Assembly (NCBI GenBank): GCA_030549175.1
Contig: JAUKUA010000005.1
Coordinates: forward strand, 1,178,001-1,242,000
Source of the DNA: Lasiosphaeris hirsuta
Taxonomy: Eukaryota > Ascomycota > Sordariomycetes > Sordariales > Lasiosphaeriaceae
Length of the DNA stretch: 64,000 bases
Direction: 5' to 3'
Shown here: positions 12,902-24,100 of the stretch, in pieces
Layout: every line of letters begins with the position of its first letter
How positions within the stretch are numbered: the first letter of the stretch is position 1
Translations under genes and position numbers: made by a program
Notes under the pieces: generated by a model
The model's database searches: none
What the model saw: the letters and a program-made list of their open reading frames with translations, nothing else
What the model was told of the DNA's origin: nothing

Positions 12902-13878
12902 CTAGTAGATGCCCATGCGCGCGGCCCAACCTGCCTCCTTGTGCTGGTTGATGTTGATCTGGAAGGGAAATGGGTTGGCCTCGGTTGAGGTGATGGGCGG
13001 AAGGTGGTCCTTGTGAGTGTTGGCGAGTGTGATGATGTTCATGATTGTATTTTGCAGCGTCGTCTCGGTTGCTTTGCGGACCTTGGCACGTTCTGTGGGG
13101 ACTCAAGTAGGTTAATCTTTTGTTGGGGGGAGGAGGTTGGGTGTAAAGTTTTCACAAGGGCTATGTTCAGGGTATCCCATGTGCTCGTGTTGAGAGGGGA
13201 TGTCTGCCGCCTTGGGTCTGGAGATCTCGAAGAGTGAGAGCGAGAGAAAAGCGAGAGAAACGCACCACCCTCCGTCCTCGGCTCTGCTACCGTGACTTTG
13301 ACAGTCCAACTCTCCCAGCAAACCTCATGGTCGCCGCGCATATTATACCAGGCCTTGGGGCGGCGCTTCTCGAAGAACTGTATCGTCACCTGTCCGCGAC
13401 CGCTCCCATTACCGCCGCCTCCACCAGAAAGCGACGGCGACGAGGCCGGACCCGTTCCGCCTAGCCCTTGATGGCGCGGGTGGTGCTGTTGCGGTTGATG
13501 TGGTTGGTTGCGCTCATGCTCGAGCTGACGTGCCAGTGCGGTCACGCGCTGGTCGATCAGCGTCTCGATCTCGGCTTCGGGGACGTAGGCTAGCTCGAGG
13601 CCGAACACATCGCGCGTTTGCGGCAGGACCGAAGGGAAGAAGCGGAGGAAGAAGATCGTGTGGAGGATTCCTGTACGCGGAGGATATTTCGGTGAGTTTT
13701 GGCCAATGTATACACGTGCGTATTTGTATCTTCAACATCAGGGAGCCAGCCCTATTGGCGGGGGAGGGGGCTGGCATATGAGAAATTTTGGCGGCCTCTT
13801 ACCTTTGACGACCTCGCGCACTGAATTGGGGTCGGCAAATGCCTCGAGAATGAACTCGGGCGCACCAGGTTGCTCCAT
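12902..13878 (-). CDS. atg101: ATG101, autophagy initiation (Atg1/ULK complex) subunit
   Basis: HORMA-fold partner of Atg13 that supports the Atg1 kinase complex at the start of autophagy, found in fungi that lack the Atg29/Atg31 arrangement. Exons on the minus strand are 13878-13803, 13670-13266 and 13092-12902, giving 223 aa (human protein 218). Introns are 132 bp (gtaaga) and 173 bp (gtgcgt). Conserved blocks: EVVKGILHTIFFLRFFPS across intron 1, then DVFGLELAYVPEAEIETLI, a CWESWTVKV strand followed by AEPRTEG, and a C-terminal block containing HKDHLPPIT. A disordered His/Gly/Ser insert sits near the middle. A donor 3 bp upstream would delete one Gly, so that residue is uncertain. It is divergent from PEX3 across 474 bp. 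Confidence 0.92.
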
Positions 13879-14352
13879 GGCGAAGTCGCGATAGCGCGGG
13901 CTGCTTGGCGGTGGTGTGTCTGCCGTAGGAAGAGGCAGAATTTGCTGTTGTACGGATATGCAAAAGTTGTCAACGTCAACGTCACTTTAACCCCTCGTTC
14001 TCCGAAGCATCAGCTGCTGCATTTCTCAACTGTTTGAGTTGCCCCTCTGCCCCTTATCCACTCTTTGTCCCACTCGTACAGGGTTAGGGTCCCTACCGGC
14101 TCAGTCCGGCCAGTGGGGGGCGTGTGGAGAGGCTGCGGCTGCGTCAGCCCTATTAGAATCGCCGAGCCGAGGTAATTACTTTTGGGAGAAGATGTAGGAG
14201 GCTGGGCAGCTGGCAGCTGGCGTGGACCGCGTTCAGGTTCAACAGCTTCTAACTAGTAACAGCTTCTCGCCAAACACTGGACTCGTCCAACCTTGAACGT
14301 TCCGATCAATGACCCAAGACCTGAGCTCTGCTGCAAAGCCCTGTTCATTGTC
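13879..14352. promoter_or_regulatory. Shared divergent ATG101/PEX3 promoter region
   Basis: 474 bp separate the two start codons, so this stretch must hold both promoters and leaders. No TATA box stands out. It includes a lone gggttaggg near 14080 and a direct repeat of ggcagct near 14208-14220. Co-regulation is a guess from the layout. Confidence 0.5.
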
Positions 14353-16145
14353 ATGTTCACAGCCACGCGGCGATGGTTTCGCCGCAACCGCACGCCTATC
14401 GCCATCGGCGTGGGCGTTGTCGGCGCCGGCTACGTCGTCACACAGTATGTCCTCGGCAAGCTCAACGATGCGCGCGAGCGCATGAGCAGTGATCGCATCG
14501 CCAAGGAGAAGTAGGTAATTGAAATCCCGAGTGGTCGAATAGCAAACTAACATACAGCTCCTTGTGTCTGTAGCTTGCGCCGCCGCTTCGAGCAGAACCA
14601 GGAGGACTGCACTTTCACCGTGCTCGCACTGCTGCCCACCGTGACGACAAACATCCTCGAGGCTATGAACACAGAGAAGATTACGTACGATATTCAACAA
14701 ATCAAGGGGTCCGCCGCCGCTAGAACCCGGAGCATAGGCTCTCTCAGCCCACCCAGTACGACCGAGACGGCCGCGACCGATGACGACGGACGTAGCATCA
14801 TCAGTGTCAGCGTTCAGAGTGAAGCTGGGATGCACACAAGTCAACTATCGATACCGACACCGCTAACCCCCGCGGAGACAGTCATCGGAGCCGTCGGTGC
14901 TCCCCCAGAAAGCCCCCAGACTCCGCAGAAAGCGCGGAAGACGAAGAGACAGCTGTGGGATGACTTGACTATTAGCTGTAAGTCTTGCCAGACGTTGAAC
15001 ACAACTAAAACAGAGACTGACGATACGTCTTTACAATAGCCATCACGCGAGCATACACATTAACTTATACCCTGGCGCTGCTGGCTATGCTCACCAGGAT
15101 ACAGCTTAACCTCCTGGGTCGAAGAAGCTATCTCTCCAGCGTCGTGTCTCTCGCGACGGGTAGCACCCAAGCAACTATTAGTCTCGAGAACAACGATGAC
15201 GATAGTCCAGAACAGGCCTACGGCAGCGACTTCGAGGTCAACCGCAAGTATCTGACCTTTAGCTGGTGGCTGCTAAACCGCGGCTGGGTAGATGTCATGC
15301 AGCGTGTCGAGACGGCGGTGCGCCAGACGTTTGGACACCTCAGCCCCCGCGACACCGTCACACTCGATACCTTTACAAAGCTCACTCATGACTGTCGCCG
15401 ATTGATAGAAGGCCGTGCGCCTGGCTCCAGCGCCGGGACCAAGTGGCTGCCTTTCCTCCTCCCACCATCCAACATGGAAGCCTTTGTACTCCGTGAGTCA
15501 GGCATCCTTGACGATGCCACGCAGCACTCCTCCGCACCTCCCTCCTCCTCCTCCTCCTCATCCGCCTCCCTTCGCCGCCTCCTCGACGAGACGGCCGACC
15601 TCGTCGAGTCACCAACCTTCTCCATCGTACTTACCCAGCTCCTTGATGCTGGTTTTGGCGTCCTTCTGGAGGAGAAGCTGGCCGGCATCGTCTTTGAGGC
15701 ACCCCCGGCCGGCAGCGCCACCAGCCCCGAGTTGCGCAATCCGCTCGCACCGCAGACAGGAGTCAGCCGCGTTGTGCTCTTGCCCAAGATACTCGGCGTG
15801 CTGACGCGCCAGGCCCACGCCATCGGCAACGGCATGCCCAACGAGTATCTCCAGGCCATGGAGGGCGTGCGCGACCTCGAAGGGTTTGCTGCTGTTGTGT
15901 ACTCGAGCAACTGGCAGGCCGAGATTGCCCGGGATGGCGAGGGGGACAGGGCGAGACAAGTCGGAACTAGGGGCCCCCTGTCATCAGCGACGACGGGGAG
16001 TGCTCATGGCGAGGGAAGCGAGGTTATCATGGTGGAACAGAGTCAAAGCCAGGTGTCCGGAACGACCGCGGCGGAGTCGAGCTTGGTGATGGTTGATCCG
16101 CAAGCAAGCTTTGATAGTGCATGGAATCGGGCCTTGCAGAAGTGA
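14353..16145 (+). CDS. pex3: PEX3, peroxisomal biogenesis factor 3
   Basis: Peroxisomal membrane protein that docks PEX19 and its cargo for membrane-protein import and takes part in de novo peroxisome formation and pexophagy. Exons 14353-14510, 14574-14977 and 15040-16145 give 555 aa. Introns are 63 bp (gtaggt, ctaac branch) and 62 bp (gtaagt). The start chosen gives the typical short basic N-terminus (MFTATRRWFRRNR) followed by one membrane helix at about residues 11-31. The conserved ENLRRRFEQNQEDC block spans intron 1 and confirms the acceptor at 14573, because the earlier ag at 14557 would bring in a stop. Residues about 115-180 and the C-terminal 60 or so are low-complexity Ser/Thr. It is convergent with BET5. 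Confidence 0.95.
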
Positions 16146-16672
16146 TGAGGGTTGTATCGGGAGGTGGTTTGGCATTGATGGAGTCAGGTATGGGTGGCTC
16201 GTAGACGGGATATATGGATACCCACGTCCGACTTTGGGATGTATGCAGAGCATTTTGGGACAGGCAGGAATGGTAATTGTATCTTGGGTATGATGACTTG
16301 GGTAAAATGTGTGTACTATTAGTGGCAGCATAGTTGGGCAGGAGCATGGAAAGTTTGTTCATAATGACATTAATTTGTTCTCGTCGCGAAGAGGGCACCT
16401 TGGTATGCTGAGCTGTTCAGCGGCAAGTGGGTCGGTTGCCTCGTAGCCAGGGAATCTTGTGTCAAGGACGTGGACTGGAGTCCCGTTATCCTGAGACACC
16501 CCAAGTGCATGACATGCAAAGATGATACTGCTGATGAAGCCAGATATCCCAAGCTAGGGCTACATCGTGGCATTCGGCTTCCCTCGGTCTCCCATCATGA
16601 AAGATGCAAGTCGTTTCTTTCAGGGGCAGACCGCCAACACGGACGCTCCTGGGAGTTCACCAAGCCTAGAGC
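16146..16672. other. Intergenic region between convergent PEX3 and BET5
   Basis: 527 bp of 3'-flanking sequence shared by two converging genes. No coding or RNA feature is supported. Confidence 0.6.
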
Positions 16673-17349
16673 TCACATCAAACCCCTAATGAATTGGTCT
16701 AGTCCAAGCTCAAAGAGCTCGTTCTTGACTCCGTCGCCCCCCTTGTGTTCAACCGGCGATAGCGGGTTCTTGACGACTTTATTAGGCCGTTAGCTGATTA
16801 TCATTCTGCACGTTGGGATATATAACATACCATACTCAACCCAGAGGTTGATATAAACCTGATGCAACACGTTGCGCATGCTGGGCGCCGCCGTGTCGGT
16901 CAGCATGACGAAGCGCAGGTTGCTCACCGTCTCGTAGTAGTGCAGCTTGTACTGGCCAGTGCGGTACGTGATGAAGGCGTCGTCGTCGCCGCCCAGCTTG
17001 CGCACCATGTTGCGCAGCGAGAAGACGGTGCCGAAGATGAGCTTGGCGTCGTCGCCGGCTTTGGCCGCCTTGGAGCGCCGGTCGCGCGGGCGCCCCCCCT
17101 GGTTATTGCGCTCATGCTCGCGCTCGAGGTCGGGGATCGCGGTGATGGCGGAGGACGGGGTCGGGGTCAGGACCGCGGCGGAGGGCGTGGGCCCCTCCAT
17201 TACCGAGGGCGGGAGCCAGGAGCGCGAGTAGATGCATTCCGCTTGGGATGTGTTAGCACGGCGGCGGCGGTGGTGGTGGTGGTGCTGGGAAAGGGGAGGG
17301 TGGTGGACTTGCTGTGCCGGTCAAAGATGAAGAAGGAAAAGACAACCAT
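16673..17349 (-). CDS. bet5: BET5/TRAPPC1, TRAPP complex subunit
   Basis: Small longin-fold subunit of the TRAPP tethering complex, the exchange factor for Ypt1/Rab1 in ER-to-Golgi traffic. Exons on the minus strand are 17349-17313, 17241-16831 and 16776-16673, giving 183 aa. Intron 2 is 54 bp with gtatgt. Intron 1 (17242-17312) needs a GC donor (gcaagt) to keep frame; with it the protein reads MVVFSFFIFDRHTECIYSRSW, the conserved start of the family. The core FSLRNMVRKLGG, then QYKLHYYET, then FVMLTDT is intact, and the C-terminus ends ELFELGLDQFIRGLM. A Pro/Thr/Ser/Arg-rich insert of about 50 residues before the FSLRNM core explains the extra length over yeast (159) and human (145) proteins. 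Confidence 0.92.
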
Positions 17350-18641
17350 GGCCAAGTCGAGGCTCTCGCAGTTTCGCCCCGAGACGGGAAGGCAAGGAGG
17401 GGTGGGCGCGGCGCGACACACTTGGGTCCCCGAGACCACTTACATCAAAAGGGGGTTCGAAGGCTCGAATCTCTCTCCAATGCGCGCAAAGCAAATGTGT
17501 CGTCGAGTCGAGGGCAAGACCGAGCAGCTGCTAATCAAGCAATCGGCCTCTGTGCACTGATTGCACAGGTTACGAATCCCTGTCGGTCAGCGGCTGGAGG
17601 GCAAATTGAACCGCACCCCCCTACCCCCGCAAAAGTCCCGTCCCAGTTCTAAAAACAGACCAACCCATTTGGGTAAGCCCATCCATCATCAACGTCACAG
17701 GCAGGTACCAGCCAAGTTTTGTTCCTTTCCGCGCAATCGCACAACGGGCCTAGGTAGAGGAAGAGGGTCGAGAAATATTCGTGTCCCGCCTTCGCGACGG
17801 TACTTAAATACCATAATCTAGTAGTATAGGCCTTGGAAGTGCAATATGAACCCAAAGAAGCGCAAATGATGCCTGCTTCGGGGCGTACGGTACCACATGT
17901 ATACTTGTCTGCCCCATGCTTCCTGAGGCTCTCTGGTGGGGTGTCCGGGTGGTGTGGAGGGGCACCCAGTGAACCCCTCAGTTCCCAAGACCCAAGCGCT
18001 GCAGAACGGGGAACGCCTGCGCTGCCTGGTTCTTTGTCTTGTTGCTTGCCCAATTGCCCAGACCTGGGTTGCCCACGGACAAACCAGCAGAGCCCCGTAA
18101 GGCGAAGGCGGCATCCGGAACCTGAAAACCCCAAGAGCCCTGGCACTCGGACAGCAACCAAGCATCGCATCCAAACCTCCCCAAAAAAGCATAATCTCTG
18201 CTGAGTACTTGCTGCTGCAAGCCTCAGCTCATGGCCTGATCCTTGACAGAGCGCCGAACCAGGTATCCTGGGTGTATCTCAGTTGCCTAATCACCTAATT
18301 CATATCTCTGACCACCTGCACGAGCTCTGTGGCCGGTGACGGGATGCAGAAATCGTTGCCCGCCCCCTCTCTTCAACCATCTATCTAGCCGCCCCCAAAT
18401 CATTAGCGTCGTCCAACGTCTGGGATTTGCTACGACACGAGGGAGCCCAAGCAGGCGACCTAAATATCACCGACCTCCCGTTTCTCTAGGTTGTGGCTTA
18501 TATCCAGCTCTCCCCATCTTCTATAGACCATAGACGGCCAGGAATGGCGAGCGAAGAACAGAGCTCACGCGCCCATACCCCCCTTCGCAAGAATCTTACC
18601 CACCAACCTTTACGCTGCCGCTCCGTCCGCGCGCCGACCCA
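17350..18641. other. Intergenic region between divergent BET5 and CaMKK-like kinase
   Basis: About 1.3 kb with both promoters. Open frames here are short and unconvincing. It contains the upstream ORF of the kinase (18544-18645), listed separately. Confidence 0.6.
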
Positions 18642-18645
18642 ATGA
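18544..18645 (+). promoter_or_regulatory. uORF (33 codons) overlapping the kinase start codon
   Basis: An ATG at 18544 opens a 33-codon frame (starts MASEEQSSR) that stops at TGA 18643-18645. That stop overlaps the kinase ATG at 18642 as ATGA. Such an overlap favours stop-coupled reinitiation or inhibition. The alternative is a one-base error or unseen splice that would fuse this peptide to the kinase N-terminus. Confidence 0.55.
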
Positions 18646-21121
18646 CACTCTCCCTAAGCACCGAGGCCGTGCCGCGCACGACGCTGCCGTCGCCAAATAT
18701 CTCGATTGAGTTCCACGGCGACAACCTCCAGTCGCGATCCTCGCTCGAGCCTCCACGGCAAGTGATATTCTTGTTTATGCCATGCGAATGATAGATACCC
18801 CAGAGTGCCAAAGTTAACTCATGCCTCGATTCCTCACAGCTCCGCGCCGCCTGACATGCAGCACTTCAAGAGCCCCCTAAGACACCATAGGAGAACCCCT
18901 TCTGCACACCGCGAAGTCAAGGTGCGAGCGATTCCAGAACCCAGCACGCCTGGAGGAGGAATATCCGGGGCTGACTGACGCCCGACTCCACAGGAAACAC
19001 TCAATGCGCGATCCGAGTATGAGAACGACGACAGTAGCCCAGGACATCACCGTGTAAACCAGTACGTCATCAAGGAGGAGATTGGTCGCGGGTCCTACGG
19101 CGCCGTGCACCTGGCCACTGATCAGTTTGGGAATGAATATGTGCGTCCTCTCTTATCATGTGTGCGATAGCGGTTAGTCGGGGAGAAGAGGGTGCTGAAC
19201 CACCACGTCTTGCAGGCCGTAAAAGAGTTCTCCAAAGCGCGGTTGCGCAAACGCGCGCAGTCCAGCCTCCTCCGCCACGGTCCGAGACGATTCGGACGCC
19301 TCCCGTCACGGGCCGGATTTGGCGCGCCTGACGCCCCGATTCCCATCAACCAGCTGTCGAATCACAAGGCCGAAGAGGCAAAGGACGCCCTTTTCTTGAT
19401 CCGCGAGGAAATCGCCATCATGAAGAAGTTGAACCACCCCAACCTCGTGCAGCTGATCGAGGTCCTCGACGACCCCGAGGAGGACTCGCTATATATGGTC
19501 CTCGAGATGTGCAAGAAGGGCGTTGTGATGAAGGTTGGCTTGCAGCAAACGGCTCCGCCGTACCCCGAGGAAAGCTGTCGATGTTGGTTCCGAGATTTGA
19601 TTCTGGGCATTGAGTACCGTGAGTCCACCCGGTGCCTCTGAAGAAGGTATAAACACTGAGAGACGGGCTGCTGACTGCTCTTGTGAAACGTAGTGCATTC
19701 ACAGGGTGTCGTGCATCGCGACATCAAGCCTGACAACCTTCTTCTCACCGGGGATGATATACTTAAGGTGGTCGATTTCGGCGTCTCGGAGATGTTTGAG
19801 AGGGCCGACGACATGAGGACGGCAAAATCCGCGGGCTCGCCGGCTTTCCTGCCTCCAGAGCTGTGCGTGGCCAGACACGGCGATGTCTCTGGCAAAGCGG
19901 CCGATATATGGTCTATGGGCGTTTCGCTGTACTGCCTCCGCTATGGCAGAATCCCCTTCGAACGCGATGGGGTGCTCGACATGTACGATGCTATCAAGAC
20001 CGAGACCCCCAAGTTCCCGCCCAATGAGAACGAACAGTTTGTAGATGTCATGTCGCGGCTGATGGAGAAGGATCCGGAGAAGAGGATAACCATGGCTGAG
20101 CTCAGGGTAAGTTTCCCGTTGCAAGAATGTTGCCAACTCGAAGAGAAAAAGAATGAGAGGTTTTCTGACCAATTCAGGAACACCTGTGGGTGACAAGAGG
20201 GGGTGAAGACGCGTTGCTCAGTGCCGATGAGAACTGTACCGATCCCGTCGACTTACCGAACGCGCTCGAGGTCAACCATGCCTTCACTCGAAGGATGAGC
20301 CACCTACTCTGTGTTGTAATTCGTGCCGTTACCACCAAGCTTCATGTGTCGTTCAGTCTAACGTGGTGCACTAGATGAAAGCAATTTCGAAATTCAAGAG
20401 TCTCCTCACTCCGAAGGAGGGCGCAGCAGGAACGCCGGCCCCACAACCTCTAGAAGCCGCTCCCGCCAAGGATAAGGTGGATGAGAAGGATGGAAAGGAG
20501 GACAGTGATGAGGAAACGACGCCTCGTGCTTCTACCAGCGCACCTGAGAAAAAAGACGAGCCTGCCGAAGGCTCCACAGCTAAGCATGCGGCGCGGGTTC
20601 TGAAAGAACGCGAGCAATTCCGCAAGGCGACCGGCGGTAAGAGCATCGCTAGTTTGGTAGTCGAGGTACCGGATTCAGTCGCGGACGGGGATGCCGTCGC
20701 GGCAGAGCGGAGGCTCCTTGGCATTGGTACCGGTGGGATCGACGACTTCGGGGCCGAGCCCCAACCAGCCGACATTGTCTCCGATTCGCCGACAGCAGTT
20801 GACTTCAACATTTACGAGCGCGCGTTTGAGGCTGAGGTTGACCGTATCAAGCGGTCAACTAGCCGCAGGAGGGGGCCGGGGACAGTGTACCTCAACCGGT
20901 TCAAGGAGAGGGGGAGTTACGGGAGTGGTAATGGCACAAGGGCGGATGAGAACCTCGCAAGTGCAGTCCGGGGTGCAGAGGATGGGCAAACACTAGGAAG
21001 CTCGACGTCAGCAACGGCGGCGTCAGTGGCGCAGAGGGGCAGCTCGTCGAGGTTTGCAGCGCTCGTTGCGCAGGCCGTGAGGGATGCCAAGCCTACTGCA
21101 GCAAGTCAAGACCAGGCGTAG
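18642..21121 (+). CDS. CaMKK-type serine/threonine protein kinase (Ssp1/Sak1/Tos3 group)
   Basis: Upstream activating kinase of the CaMKK/LKB1-like group, expected to phosphorylate AMPK/Snf1- or CaMK-type activation loops. Exons: 18642-18757, 18840-18921, 18994-19140, 19216-19618, 19694-20106, 20178-20315, 20375-21121; 681 aa. Intron 1 appears to use a GC donor (gcaagt). Kinase signatures: Gly loop GRGSYG (97-102), AVKEF with Lys118, catalytic VVHRDIKPDN with Asp260, DFG at 278-280, and GSPAFLPPELC in the activation segment. A basic Arg/Pro-rich insert directly after AVKEF is the RP insert typical of CaMKKs. EHLWVT closes the kinase fold and is followed by an MKAISKFKSLL segment, which could be autoinhibitory or calmodulin-binding (inference). 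The last 200 residues are disordered. The N-terminus is the least certain part. Confidence 0.88.
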
Positions 21122-24100
21122 GGGCGGAAGGGGGCTCTTTGTTTTGGTTTTGTCGGAGGCGAGAGAGACCTGGAGGGAGTGACCAAAAGCAGTGCACATG
21201 GGGCCCGTGGGTGCTTAATTTGCGGCTGTGTATTGCGTCGAGTATAAGTGGATAGTTGCTTTGGTCCCATGTTCCGTAGCGCTTCTCGGATTCCTAGAAG
21301 TCGGGTCAGGTACTTCGTAGAAGAGATACTCTAGAAACCAACGCCATTCTTCACCAGCTCATGTGTGGTAGCGTGTGCAAAGCGATTGTGTAGTGGAGAG
21401 TGTGAGTGAGAGCACATTGTCGTCGGCCAGTTGATACATCTGGGAAGGATGGTTGGGTAGGACGAGCGAGCAGGTATGGTTTGCACTGCCACAATTTCCC
21501 CTCCCCGTTGGGTCGGATGCCCCTCGACGGGAGAGGGAGTGAGTTTGACTCGGCGAGTGGTTCCTGGTTGACGACGACGGCTCGCTGCGGCTACGGGCTT
21601 GCGTACGAACCACGGCTACGGTACCAGCTAAGGCGGGTAGGTAGTAGCTCCCCTCCCTCAAAACGTTCCCCGGACCCGGTTAGTGGCATGATTGGTTAGG
21701 CTATAACCCGCGATTTGTTATTATCCCTCAAGTTCATTCTCGTGATATCCTCCGAATTCCGGTGTTAAGTGTTCCATGTGGCAACACGGCGGATGAGTTT
21801 TTGTTTGGTGGTCGCGTGAAAGGATAGATCCATGCCCTCCCACGAAACAACATGACAACCTAGGCCGGCCAAGACTTTTCCTTCCTTGTCTTTTGACTTT
21901 TTCAGTTTTTCTCCCGCCCTCCCCCATCTGCGCCCCCGCCACGGTCTTGGCAAAAGCTTGTTCTTTTCCGTTGCGCAGCGAACCCAACGCGTAAGCCACA
22001 GGCCTAGCTGCTCGCGGCGCCCCAGGGGGGAGATCCTCTTCTCTCTCGAAAGTTTCGTTCAGGAGAAGAAGAAAAACCTAAACACAAAACGGCTTCAGGG
22101 GCGGAGCTGCTGGGCGTAAGTTTACATGCGGGAGGACTGGCTCCGCTGGAAGGGCTTTGCCACGCCTGTTCTAGCCTTTAGGCTTAGGTGCAGTTGAATC
22201 GAGTTGGAAAGGGACAACGGCCACGCGCCGGATGCCGGCCGTGATCTCCCCGCGGCAAGGCGGCAGATTTGCTGCCAAGATGCCGCGTCACAGGTTCCAG
22301 TCCAGCTGCCAAGCCCGCTGCCAATGCTTGTCGTGCTGTTGGGCGCTGCGCCGGGGCGAGCAAAAGATGGAGATGGAGACGGGCATTACTACGATGTATT
22401 ATTTTCCATACATAGTAAGTTCCATATGTGGGTTATATGGATGCCTATGGTGCCGGTCTCTGGGAGCTGCGTAATCCCGCACACGGCTTTTTGTCGCGTT
22501 CGGTCTCATGCCTATGGAGTATAGTCATCGGATTGCATATTTGGTCGTTCGGTGTCCAACATTCATCGCTACGGTGTACTCCGTACTGGTCTTGCGCTTT
22601 CTTTCACAGCCCGACGCCACGCGTGGGAACATGGACGACGAGAAAAAGTGTTCCGATTCAGAGGATCATCGCCCACAACGAGCAAGATCATGTGGCAGGG
22701 TCCTCGCAGCTTCTGACTGATACCCACCATGGGTTTCTTATGACATCGATACGATTCCGCCATGCTGTTTCCTGTATTCTGTGAGAGTGTTCAGCTTGTG
22801 AAGCCGTGCGGACACACAAGTTTCAAAATGCTGCTTTGCAAAGTACCTCCTACTCGATGAAACCTGCCTTGGCCAGCTCCCTCCGATGCGGAGCATTCGT
22901 CTGTCCTCCATTGCCTGCTTGATCTGCACACAAGCTTTTGCTTTGCGATGTGCAACTGCCGTTGAGTTTAGCGTGTGTACATATATACTTTGGCCACAGT
23001 GTATCGAAGGTCTGCGTTCATAGCGCAGATAGGGCTGGTTGGTGAGGTGGCGAGTTGGCGTTAGGGTTCAATCGCTTCATCACACTCCAAGGTGCACCGC
23101 GTTGATTTTGTGCGATGACACGGATGGCTAGCTTCAGGCCTAGACCTCGCTGGTTTGCCTGGCTCCGTGTTCGCTCTGATCCAGCGCAGGCGGTTTGTCT
23201 CCGAATAAAACCAAGCTCACAGGCTTGTTGCCCGTTGTCAGCCAGGCGGATTGCAGAGTTGTCGAGCAATCCGCCCTAGCCCAGATGATGCGGTGGAACG
23301 CTCCTAGGTCACCAGGTTGTCGCCGGCTGCTCTTACTCGTGCCGAGGGGGTGTGGCTACTGGTGTCTGAGTGATCATGCGGCTTCCAGTCTGGGTTCGGC
23401 GGGTATCGTAGGTGTAGGTATATACACCTACACGCCTACACCTTGCACTTACACCGCTAGACGAACGCGTAGTAAGTATGTGGGCAAGCCCTAGTGCATG
23501 TCTACTAGGTATAGCGGTTGCTCCGAAACGAAACATGGCTTGCAGAGACCACGTAGTATAGCGGAGGGGCAGATCCCTCGATGCAAAGAAATGGGAGGCT
23601 CAAGTAACACGGCCAGAGGGTGTGCAGGGACTTTAGATGCCAAGTACCATCGAGGACCACAGAGGATGCAGTCCCAGCCCCCTAACCGCATCCGATGACA
23701 ATGGGTGGCAGTGAGTGGTCTCTGCTAGACAGCGGGCCAAGCTCCGAGAGCTGAGGGGTAACCACCAGGAGCGATAATGTTTGGCAGCTCTGTATGTGCG
23801 AGCTTCTTGGCCAGGTTGCTGCTGCAGGAGCTTCAAGACCCTTTGGGGCAAGGCAGCCTGAAAGGTCGAATTGCCCACCCCCTTCTCTGCGTGGTGTAGT
23901 ACGAATTTACTCAGAACCAGAAATAATCCTAGGGATGGGCAGTGTGTACAGTGCGTAGGAAGAAGTTGGATATACTGCAGTGACAGTTCAGCAAAAGGGG
24001 GCCCGAGAGCGAGCCAATGGCTGCCGGCTGGCTAGTATCGCGCGCGGTATTGCGCAAACGATGGCTGATGGTGCCTCGACCTGCGGAGGCCGACAAGAAG

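Noticed and set aside
14076..14092. Telomere-like gggttaggg
   Set aside because: Single unit only, inside a promoter; no tandem array.
17450..17475. Another ggttcga/ggctcgaat pair resembling a tRNA T-loop
   Set aside because: No cloverleaf can be drawn around it; it lies in promoter DNA upstream of BET5.
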